Positions 15,937 to 24,300 of a stretch of 64,000 nt of DNA are shown piece by piece. The notes below the pieces were generated by a model. That model was not told where the DNA came from. It worked only from the letters and a program-made list of their open reading frames with translations, and made no database searches. Within the stretch, counting starts at the first letter, position 1. Each line of letters starts with the position of its first letter. Location: contig DASRER010000022.1 of assembly GCA_035651995.1 (NCBI GenBank), positions 186,001-250,000 of the forward strand, in the 5' to 3' direction. Source of the stretch: Terriglobales bacterium (GTDB lineage Bacteria > Acidobacteriota > Terriglobia > Terriglobales > Acidobacteriaceae). Made by a program: the position numbers and the translations under genes.

Positions 15937-17925
15937 CTGTACCGCCGATATCAGCAGCGACTGGCCGAGCGCGTCCGCGAGGTCCTGCGGCGTCTTTACC
16001 AGATCGAAGTCGAGCAGGTGGTGGTCGAGCAGCCGCCACAGGTGGCGATGGGCGAGTACGCGCTGCCGCTGGCGTTCGACCTGGCGCGCAAGCTCCGCAA
16101 GCCGCCGCGAAAGATCGCGGAAGAGATTGTCGCGGCGCTGGGCGAGATGCCGGGATTCGCCGGCTTCGAAGTTGCCGGCGCGGGGTACATCAATGCGCGG
16201 CTGGAGCGGGGAGCGGTGGCCGCGGAGATTGCAAACCCCTCGTTAGCCGAGCAAAAAGCGCCCGGCGAAGGCGGGGCGTCCACGGGTGCGGAGCGTGGAG
16301 GGGCCTCGAAAATTCTCGTCGAGCATACGAGCATCAATCCCAACAAGGCGGCGCACGTCGGGCACTTGCGCAATGCCATCCTGGGCGACACGTTTGTGCG
16401 CCTGCTGCGCGCGGCCGGGCATACGGTCGACATCCAGAACTACATCGACAACACGGGGGTGCAGGTTGCCGATGTGGTGGTCGGGCTGCTGCATCTCGAG
16501 CGCAAGTCGAAAGCCGAGATCCTGAAGCTGATCGAAACCGATCCTAAGCTCGACTACACCTGCTGGGACCTCTATGCGCGCGTCTCGCAGTGGTATGAGC
16601 AGGACAAAGCGAACCTGGCGCGGCGCGGCGAAGTGCTGCACGCAATCGAGGCTGGGGGCAACGACGCGGCGGAGATCGCCGACGCGCTCTCGACGGCGAT
16701 CGTGCGCTTTCACTTGCGGACGATGGAGCGGCTGGATGTGGAATACGACTTCCTGCCGCGCGAGAGCGAAATCCTACACCTGCACTTCTGGGAGCTGGCG
16801 TTCCAGCAGCTCAAGGACAAGGGTGTCCTTTACCTCGAGGCTGAGGGGAAGAACAACGGATGCTGGGTGATGCGGCGCCCCGGCGCCGAGAAAACCGGGG
16901 ACGGGCCGGACGAGGACGCGAAGGTCATCGTGCGCTCGAACGGCACGGTGGGGTACGTGGGGAAAGACATTGCGTATCACCTGTGGAAATTCGGGCTGCT
17001 CGGGCGGGACTTCGGATACCGGCGCTTCTTCCGCTATCGCAACAATCACGAGGTCTGGATTTCGGCCGAGCAGGGCGAGAGGGAGCATCCTCACTTTGGC
17101 GGCGTGAGTGAGATCTACAACGTGATTGACGCGCGGCAGGCAGACCCGCAGAACACGGTGATCGAGGCGCTGCGCGGCTTGGGATACACGGAGCAAGCCG
17201 AGCGTTATCATCATTTTTCGTATGAGATGGTGGCGCTGACGCCGCGCTGTGCGGCTGAACTCGGCTATCAGCTCACGGAAGAGGAGCGCGGACGGTCCTA
17301 TATAGAGGTTTCAGGCCGCAAGGGCTTCGGGGTGAAGGCGGACGACCTGGCTGACCGGCTCATCGAGTCGGCGCTGGCGGAAGTGGCGTCGCGGCACCGG
17401 GAACTCAGTCCGGCCGAGCAGCGCACGATCGCCGAGCAGATCGCGATCGGCGCGCTGCGCTACTTCATGCTCAAGTTCACCAAGAACTCGGTGATCGCGT
17501 TCGACTTCAAAGAAGCGCTCAGCTTCGAAGGCGAAACCGGGCCATACGCGCAGTACGCGATTGTTCGCGCGACCAACATCTTCCGCAAGGCGGGCGTGAA
17601 TCCCGACGATGTGCTGAATTCGGGCAACGACTTTGCTGAGTTATTCTCGGGCGAAGCGGGCGACGAGTTCTGGGAGCTGTGGCTGGCGGCGTCGAAGACA
17701 AGCACCGTGGTTGACCAGTGCATCGCGACGACCGAGCCGGCGTACGCGGCCAAACACGCGTTCCAGTTGGCGCAGCTTTTCAACAACTTCTACCACCGGC
17801 ACCACATCCTCACCGAAGCCGACGAGAAGCGGAAACAATTCCTGATGGCGACGGCGGCGGTGGTGCGGCGCGAGCTGATCGGAATCCTGAAAGTCATGGG
17901 CATCGCCGTCCCGGAAGTCATGTAA
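15937..17925 (+). CDS. argS: Arginyl-tRNA synthetase, probable CTG start
   Basis: 662 residues if read from CTG at 15937. No ATG, GTG or TTG lies between the in-frame TAG at 15925 and the GTG at 16018, yet the codons before 16018 (YRRYQQRLAERVREVLRR) look like the ArgS N-terminal additional domain, and AGGGAGGA sits just before the CTG. The class I motif is HVGHLR (HIGH) after INPNKAA; the KMSK site is the relaxed form SGRKG of many ArgS. A DALR-type anticodon domain ends the protein (FYHRHHILTEADEKRKQFL). An insert rich in Gly/Ala/Glu precedes ILVEHTSINPNK, perhaps repeat-derived. Confidence 0.95.
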   Translation: MYRRYQQRLAERVREVLRRLYQIEVEQVVVEQPPQVAMGEYALPLAFDLARKLRKPPRKIAEEIVAALGEMPGFAGFEVAGAGYINARLERGAVAAEIANPSLAEQKAPGEGGASTGAERGGASKILVEHTSINPNKAAHVGHLRNAILGDTFVRLLRAAGHTVDIQNYIDNTGVQVADVVVGLLHLERKSKAEILKLIETDPKLDYTCWDLYARVSQWYEQDKANLARRGEVLHAIEAGGNDAAEIADALSTAIVRFHLRTMERLDVEYDFLPRESEILHLHFWELAFQQLKDKGVLYLEAEGKNNGCWVMRRPGAEKTGDGPDEDAKVIVRSNGTVGYVGKDIAYHLWKFGLLGRDFGYRRFFRYRNNHEVWISAEQGEREHPHFGGVSEIYNVIDARQADPQNTVIEALRGLGYTEQAERYHHFSYEMVALTPRCAAELGYQLTEEERGRSYIEVSGRKGFGVKADDLADRLIESALAEVASRHRELSPAEQRTIAEQIAIGALRYFMLKFTKNSVIAFDFKEALSFEGETGPYAQYAIVRATNIFRKAGVNPDDVLNSGNDFAELFSGEAGDEFWELWLAASKTSTVVDQCIATTEPAYAAKHAFQLAQLFNNFYHRHHILTEADEKRKQFLMATAAVVRRELIGILKVMGIAVPEVM

Positions 17926-17949
17926 TGAGTGCTAACATCGGCGCCAGGG

Positions 17950-18819
17950 ATGCCTTCGCCGATGCAGTCCGAGTCCCCCTCACCGCCGACGGCGCAGACC
18001 ACGTCGCTCTCCGTGCTCGTGCCGGTGTACAACGAGCAGGACCTGGTGGGGCGCAGCCTGGCGCGGCTCACGGTGCTGGCTGAGTCGCCGCTGCTGGAGC
18101 GCGTCCAGGTCATCGTGGTGGACGATTGCTCCACTGATGGAACGGCGGCAGCGCTGGAGGGGTTCCAGCGTTCGCTCCCGGCGCAGCGCGGCAAAATCGA
18201 GTGGGCGTTCCGGCGGCACGAACGCAACCAGGGCAAGGGTGGCGCGGTGCGCACCGCCCTCGAGTTGGCGAGCTGCGAGCTGAGCGTGGTTCACGACGCC
18301 GACCTGGAATATCACCCGCGCGACCTGCTGAAGTTCGTTCCGCTGTTCCTTGAGGAAGGCGCCGACGCGGTATACGGTTCGCGCTTCCTTCCCGGCGAGT
18401 TCAAGCGCGCCCTCTTCTTCCGGCATTCGATCGGCAATCACTTCCTCACGTTCCTGTGCGACCTGGCGTGCGACCTGAACCTGACGGACATGGAGACCTG
18501 CTACAAGATGATCCGCACCGACCTGCTGCGCACCATCCCGATCAGCAGCCGCGACTTCCGAATCGAGCCGGAGCTGACCATCAAACTGGCCAAGCGCGGG
18601 GCGCGCATGTATGAAGTGCCCATCCGCTACTCGGGAAGAACGTACGCGGAAGGCAAGAAGATCAATTGGCGAGACGGAGTGCTGGCGCTGTTCGCCATCG
18701 TGAGATTTGGGCTGAGCGGGAACATTCGCAAGCCGGGTGCGCAAACCTCCCCCGGGCGAACAGAGCCGCAAGCCGTCGAGAGCGCCGCCGTCACCGAGAG
18801 CCTTGTCCGCGAGCCTTAA
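17950..18819 (+). CDS. Family 2 glycosyltransferase, dolichyl-phosphate-mannose-synthase-like
   Basis: 289 residues from ATG 17950; a GTG at 17929 and an ATG at 17962 are alternatives. GT-A fold motifs: LSVLVPVYNEQDL, VVDDCSTDGT, HDADLEYHP (DxD), and GSRFLPGEFKR followed by an amphipathic segment. The DMETCYKMIRTDLL and KRGARMYEVPIRYSGR stretches match the GT2 subgroup that loads sugars on polyprenyl phosphate. It starts 24 nt after argS and may be read with it, but its function matches the EPS locus that follows. Acceptor and sugar unknown. Confidence 0.88.
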   Translation: MPSPMQSESPSPPTAQTTSLSVLVPVYNEQDLVGRSLARLTVLAESPLLERVQVIVVDDCSTDGTAAALEGFQRSLPAQRGKIEWAFRRHERNQGKGGAVRTALELASCELSVVHDADLEYHPRDLLKFVPLFLEEGADAVYGSRFLPGEFKRALFFRHSIGNHFLTFLCDLACDLNLTDMETCYKMIRTDLLRTIPISSRDFRIEPELTIKLAKRGARMYEVPIRYSGRTYAEGKKINWRDGVLALFAIVRFGLSGNIRKPGAQTSPGRTEPQAVESAAVTESLVREP

Positions 18820-18921
18820 GCAGGGGCCTGCCGGTGACCCGGCGCACATCTCACCTTATGACACGCGCGGGGCACGATGACGCGCGCCGCAAGTGTGCCG
18901 CCGTTCCAATCCGAAACACGC

Positions 18922-18946
18922 GTTACCCCTGATACGCGGAGGTAAC
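18922..18946. promoter_or_regulatory. Inverted GTTACC/GGTAAC pair
   Basis: GTTACC (18922-18927) and GGTAAC (18941-18946) flank 13 nt in the 211-nt gap before the ATPase gene. Similar GTTAYC sites recur in other leaders of this locus. A direct repeat ACGCG overlaps the pair. Confidence 0.35.
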
Positions 18947-19030
18947 CAGTGAGGAAGCATTTGGCCGTGGGCAGCCCGGCCTTTCGCGTTAAGATGGGTG
19001 GTGGAGCGCGTGTGTCCGCTCGGCACGACG

Positions 19031-19972
19031 ATGTACTTGGAATTCTATAAATTACGGCAGGCGCCCTTCCAGCTCACGCCGGATTTCCACTTCGTTCAGC
19101 TGCTGGACCCGCACCGCGACGCGCTGAAGGCGATCTCGCAGGTGGTGGCCCAGCGCAAGGGCTTCATGGTGCTGACCGGGGCGGTGGGTACTGGCAAAAC
19201 GACGCTGCTGAACGCCATGCTGTCGTGGTTCTCCCATGTGCGGCCGCGCATCTCCACGGCGTTCATCGTGAATCCGTTGCTGACGCGCGACGAATTCCTG
19301 GAAACGGTGTTGGACGAGTTCGATGTCCGGTGCGCCGAGTCGAGCAAACCCAAGCGTCTGGCGGCACTGCACGAGTACTTGCTGCAGGTAAAGAAGGAGC
19401 AGGGAACCTGCGTGCTGATTGTGGACGAAGCCCACCTGCTCACCATTGACGTGCTCGAGGAGATACGCCTGCTGGGCAACATGGAAACGCCGCAAGGAAA
19501 GCTGATGCAGGTGGTCCTCTGCGGACAGCCGGAGCTGGCCGAAGTGCTGCTGCGGCCGGCGCTGCGCGCGCTGAGGCAGCGCATCGCGGTGATGGCGCAG
19601 CTGCGTCCGCTTTCGGCGCAGCAGGCGGCCAACTACATTGTGCAGCGGCTGAATACCGCCGGGCTGGCGGGCCCGGTACCGTTCACGACCGCGTCGCTGA
19701 CGTCCGTCTACCACAGCACCAAAGGCGTGCCTCGGCTCATCAATCTGTTGTGCGACACTTGCCTGCAGGTGGGATACGAGCTGAAGGAAACATCCATTAA
19801 CCCGGCGATCGTCCATGAGGCATCGTCGCGCCTGGCCGCGCTGGAGAGCGCGCTTGGCACCGCTGATCTTCCGATGGAACGCGGAGAAGCAGCCAGCGAT
19901 GAGCGCCCCCATGATGCGATGGCATCCGGTGTACCGCCGCAGCGACATCCCGCGGGAGTCAGACGTCAATGA
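19031..19972 (+). CDS. ExeA/GspA-like AAA ATPase of EPS locus
   Basis: 313 residues from ATG 19031; the frame is open to 18998 but MYLEFYKLRQAPFQLTPD is the family start. Walker A is GAVGTGKTT (about residue 47), Walker B is LIVDEAHLL (about residue 130), and a sensor region follows (LRQRIAVMAQLRPL). This is the ATPase type routinely found in PEP-CTERM/exosortase EPS loci (TIGR03015 group), related to GspA/ExeA, which work with envelope machines. Its last codons overlap the start of the tyrosine kinase gene by 4 nt (ATGA), so the two are translationally coupled. Confidence 0.87.
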   Translation: MYLEFYKLRQAPFQLTPDFHFVQLLDPHRDALKAISQVVAQRKGFMVLTGAVGTGKTTLLNAMLSWFSHVRPRISTAFIVNPLLTRDEFLETVLDEFDVRCAESSKPKRLAALHEYLLQVKKEQGTCVLIVDEAHLLTIDVLEEIRLLGNMETPQGKLMQVVLCGQPELAEVLLRPALRALRQRIAVMAQLRPLSAQQAANYIVQRLNTAGLAGPVPFTTASLTSVYHSTKGVPRLINLLCDTCLQVGYELKETSINPAIVHEASSRLAALESALGTADLPMERGEAASDERPHDAMASGVPPQRHPAGVRRQ

Positions 19973-20913
19973 GCAAGTTCTTCGATCGGAGCACGAAGCC
20001 GAATGCCGAACCGGTGTCAGTGGACGGCAAGGTCGAGCACTGGCTGGAGCAGATACAAAAGTCGGTGGATGAGCAGGTGAGCGGCGTGTCGCTCGCGTTT
20101 CCTCCCACCGATGCGGCTCCCGCCGAGACATCCCGCACGGAAGCGGCGCCGCCCCCGCCGCCACCTGAAATTCACGCCGATTTGGCTGCGGTTGGTTTCG
20201 ACCGCTTTGCCACGGTGCATTTGCCGTCGCGGATCGAGCGCGCGGTGCTGCCGACCAGTGATGGCAACGACGAGGCGGCCCGCGAGGCCTACGGCGTGCT
20301 GCGCACCCGGCTGCTTCGCCGTCACGCGGTGACGGGCATTCGCACGCTGGCCATCACCAGCTCGGTGAAAGGCGAGGGCAAGACGGTAACTACGCTGAAC
20401 CTGGCCATGTCGTGCGCGCAGGTTCAGGGCATGACAATCCTGGCCGTGGATGGCGACCTGCGGTCGTGCGGACTCTCCAGTTCGATGGGACTGAGTGAAT
20501 CGAACGGCGGCTTGGCGAAGGTCCTCAAGGGCAGTATTCCGTATGAAGCCGCGGTTCTGGCAACGAACATCAACAATCTCTATGTGCTGCCGTCGGGAAT
20601 GGCTGGATCCCATCCGGCCGAACTGTACCAGGGCGCCGCGCTGCGGAACTTTCTCGCCTGGTGCAAGGGCCGATTCAAAATGGTGCTCGTCGATTGCCCA
20701 CCCGTCGTCGGACTGGCCGACAGCGAACTGATCACCGCAGCGTGCGACGGCATCCTTTTTGTGGCGCGTTCCCGGCAAACCCAGCCGGCCCTGCTGAAAC
20801 AAGCTCTAGGGCAGCTGGAGCAGAAGAAAATTGTGGGCGTAGTGTTCAACGGCGGGCAAGCGCACAAGTACGGATACGGCTATAACTATGCGTATACCAA
20901 TCGAGGGAAGTAG
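19969..20913 (+). CDS. Bacterial tyrosine kinase (BY-kinase, CpsD/Wzc-C type)
   Basis: 314 residues. P-loop SSVKGEGKTVTTLNLA, Walker A' LAVDGDLRS and Walker B VLVDCPPV are the BY-kinase set, and the C-terminus is a Tyr cluster (KYGYGYNYAYTNR) for autophosphorylation. It is a stand-alone cytoplasmic kinase; the membrane activator would be the Wzz-like protein at 30124. Cycling of phosphorylation controls EPS chain length and export. The N-terminal 90 residues are Pro/Ala-rich and variable. Coupled by overlap to the ATPase gene. Confidence 0.9.
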   Translation: MSKFFDRSTKPNAEPVSVDGKVEHWLEQIQKSVDEQVSGVSLAFPPTDAAPAETSRTEAAPPPPPPEIHADLAAVGFDRFATVHLPSRIERAVLPTSDGNDEAAREAYGVLRTRLLRRHAVTGIRTLAITSSVKGEGKTVTTLNLAMSCAQVQGMTILAVDGDLRSCGLSSSMGLSESNGGLAKVLKGSIPYEAAVLATNINNLYVLPSGMAGSHPAELYQGAALRNFLAWCKGRFKMVLVDCPPVVGLADSELITAACDGILFVARSRQTQPALLKQALGQLEQKKIVGVVFNGGQAHKYGYGYNYAYTNRGK

Positions 20914-21022
20914 CCTCGACGCCGGACCGAACATCCGCATCGGATCGGTTATCACCTACTAGATAATCGAGCTGCCCTTACAGGGTTATCCATTTAATAA
21001 CTAAGCCCAGCCACCACGCTTG

Positions 21023-21039
21023 TGTCTCAACTTGAGACA
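21023..21039. promoter_or_regulatory. Perfect 17-bp palindrome, candidate operator
   Basis: TGTCTCAA and TTGAGACA are perfect arms around a single C. The size and symmetry suit a dimeric helix-turn-helix regulator. I saw no second copy in the window. Confidence 0.45.
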
Positions 21040-21100
21040 AGGTGACGATGCCTGGCCCTGGAAACGGGATAGTCAAAGTCGCTGTGGAAGCTTGCAGCGA

Positions 21101-21112
21101 GTTACCGGTAAC
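21101..21112. promoter_or_regulatory. Perfect 12-bp palindrome GTTACCGGTAAC
   Basis: The two GTTACC half-sites found scattered in other leaders are here fused without a spacer, 264 nt before the lipoprotein start. Confidence 0.4.
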
Positions 21113-21375
21113 CAATAGATTGCAAGTACTTGCGCACGACAGGACTGTCCTATTGGTCAACCCTTAACGAAGAATATTGTTGCATTTCAATCCAGAGACA
21201 TGGAATATGAGCAGCACTGATTCTTCCGTTTGCAACGGAGCAGGACTGGGCAGTTCGTCATCTGCCGAGCCAGGCACCGCCAGCTTGGGCCTAAAACAGG
21301 GCACAGCTGCCGCATTCGTGCCGGGATCCCCAGCCGGTGCGTTGCTGTTAACGCGCGAAGACAGTCGTAACCTAG

Positions 21376-24300
21376 ATGCCCTCGAGAACAAAGCTAGGTC
21401 CAGCCAAACGGGGATCTCTCACGCGAACCGGGTTGCTAGTGCTGGTAACGGCACTGGTGTCGCTGTGGGCTGGCTGCGGCGGCGGGGGCGGTAGCGGCGT
21501 AGTCTCAGGCGTAACTTTCAGTGCGCAGTCGCCGGTGACGGTCACGATTTCGCCGACATCGATGACCATGGCCCCCGGTGGCACGACAAGCTTTACAGCT
21601 TCCGTCAGCGCCGGCGTTAATCCAGCGGTCACCTGGACGGCGAGCGCGGGCACCATCACCGGCACCGGCAACACCATCACCTTCACAGCTCCGAATACCT
21701 CACCGACCACGGTGACAGTGACTGCCACCAGCGTCGCCGATACCAGCAAGAGCGCATCGGCCACGGTGAATGTGAGTTCGCAGGGCGGCGTAACAGTTGC
21801 AGTTTCGCCTCCCACCGCCGATCTCGTGGCCGGCGCTACGGCAACCTTTACCGCTACGGTAAGTGGTGCCACGAATACGGCCGTGAGCTGGACAGCGACC
21901 GGCGGCACAGTCTCGGGCAACGGCAACACCATTACCTATACGGCGCCGGTTACGCCCGGCAGTTTCACGCTGACCGCTACCAGCGTTGCCGACACGAGCA
22001 AGTCGGCTTCATCGGTGATCACCGTCCTGCCGCCCGTGACGGTATCGATCGCGCCGCAGACTCTCTCGATGGCAGTGAATGAGCAGCGGACCTTCTCGGC
22101 GAGCGTGATCGGAACGACGAATACAGCGGTGACATGGAGCGCCACTGCCGGCAGCGTCTCCGCCAACGACCCGACCATTATTTTCACGGCGCCGAGCACA
22201 CCTGGAACCGTAGCGCTGACGGCCACGAGCGTGGCCGACCCGAGCAAGAGCGCCACAGCCACCATTACTGTCTCACCGGTGGCGAGCCTTACCGTCAACT
22301 TTAAGACTTTGACGTTGGTGGCCGGCGCCGAGCAAACCCTGGTCGCGACGGTGGTGGGACTTGATCCGCTGGTGAACTGGAGCACGACGGGTGGAACGAT
22401 CACCGGCACCGGGACGGTCGTCAGGTTTACCGCGCCAAGCGTTCCCGGCAACTACACAGTGCTTGCCACGTCAGCGCTGAACCCTTCGGTGTCTGCGTCG
22501 GTCGCCGTGACAGTGGTTGCGCCGGTGATTGTGAGTATCAATCCGTCGGTAGCGACCGCCGTGACCGGCGGCAGCCAGAGCTTCACCGCCATCGTGACGG
22601 GCGCCTCCAACACCGCGGTGACCTGGACAGCTTCGAGTGGAACTATTACCGGCACGGGCAACACCATCATCTACGGCGCGCCCACGACACCGGGCACCTA
22701 TACGGTCACGGCAACCAGTGTTGCCGATCCGGCACAGTCGGCGACGGCGGTGGTAACAGTTTCCGACGTGCAGGTGTTCGTCAGCCCGCCTTCGGCCAGT
22801 TTGGCGGTGAATCAGACGCAAAGTTTGACCGCGATCGTTTCCGGCACCCTGCTGAACGAAGTGACGTGGAGCGTCAGCGGCGGCACGATCACCGGTACGG
22901 GCAACGTGGTTACGTACACGGCACCGGCAGTGCCGGGTTCGTACACAGCGACAGCGACCAGCGTCGCCGATCCGACCAAATCGGCAACCGCGGCGATTGA
23001 CGTTACGGCCGTCGACGTAGCGGTGAGCCCTCCGACGGCCACGATCAAGGCCGGAACCACGGTGAACTTTACCGCCACGGTGACGGGCGGCAACGACCAC
23101 GGCGTGGAGTGGAGCACGGACAACGGCACGCTGGTGGTCATCAGCACCAGTTCCGCCAAGATCGGGGCGCAACCGACGGGCACTAGCACGGTCACCTATA
23201 CGGCGCCTACCACGGCGGGAACGACCACAGTCACGGCAAAACCTAACGCCGACAAGACCAAGAAAGCGGTCGCGTCGATTACCGTCACGCCAATTGTGAC
23301 GTTGAGTGTGACGCCGGCGACAGCATCCGTCATCACAAATGCTTCGCAGGCGGTGACCGCCACGGTGAGCGGCACAACGACGACAGGCGTTACCTGGTCA
23401 ACTACCTGTGGCACCATCGTCGGCACCGCCAACACGATCACATTCAACGCGCCTGGCGCGCCGACCACTTGTACGGTGACGGCGACCAGCGTTGCCGATC
23501 CATCCGTGACTGGTACAGCGGTGATCACGGTCACACCGGCTCCAGTGGTCACCGTGGACCTGTCCCCGCAGACGGCAGCCCTGCTGGCAGGACAGAGCCA
23601 GATCTTCACCGCCACGGTCACCGGTTCGGGCAATACTGCAGTCACGTGGTCGGCGACCGGCGGCACAGTTGGTGGCGCCGGCACGTCGATCAACTACACC
23701 GCCCCCGCCACGCCGGGAACTTTCACGCTGACGGCTACGAGTGTGGCCGATCCGAGCAAGAGCGCTTCGGCGACCATCACGGTCACGGTGGTCGGGATTT
23801 CGGTGAATCCGACGAGCGCGTCGCTGCAGACGGGCACTACGCAGAACCTGACCGCGACCGTCACGGGCACGAGCAACACCGGCGTGACCTGGAATGCGAG
23901 CAGCGGCACCATTACGGGCACCGGCAATACGATCACGTACACCGCGCCGAACGCGGCCGGTTCGTCAACCGTGACGGCCACCAGCATCGCTGATCCGACC
24001 AAGAGCGCTTCAGCGGCGATCACCACCACGGCTGTATCCATATCGCTCAGCCCAACCAACCCGTCGGTGCCGGTGGGCGGCAGCATCGTCTTCACAGCGA
24101 CCGTGACGGGCGGTTCCATTCCGGATGTCACCTGGACGACGACCGGCGGCAGCGGCGCGGTGGTCGGCACAAACACCCTGAACTACACCGCGCCAACGAC
24201 GGGCGGCACCTACACCGTCACCGCCACCAGCGTGGCCGATCCGACCAAGTCGGCTTCGACGACGGTAACCGCGCTTCCGCCGGTGGCCGTGAGCATCGGT

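Larger units (their letters stand above)
20914..21375. other. Gap of 462 bases before the giant repeat protein
   Basis: The longest gap in the window and visibly less GC-rich than its flanks. It holds two GGTTATC sites (20947-20953, 20984-20990), a 17-bp palindrome at 21023, a 12-bp palindrome at 21101 and no convincing -35/-10 pair. A small frame from about 21207 overlaps the lipoprotein start and was not called. Confidence 0.5.

Noticed and set aside
16860-17111. Second start of argS or small gene within it
   Set aside because: Frame-shifted translation of argS; no start signals.
19052-20164. Minus-strand 370-codon frame opposite the ATPase and kinase
   Set aside because: Crosses the boundary of two well-defined plus-strand genes; shadow frame.
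20914-21375. Possible cyclic di-GMP riboswitch before the lipoprotein
   Set aside because: Looked for the GEMM core and tetraloop-receptor arrangement; the stems present do not match.
21177-21494. Small frame (105 codons) upstream of and overlapping the Ig-like lipoprotein
   Set aside because: Ser/Gly/Ala-rich, no SD, no signal sequence, overlaps the lipoprotein signal; cannot be excluded as a leader peptide but not supported.
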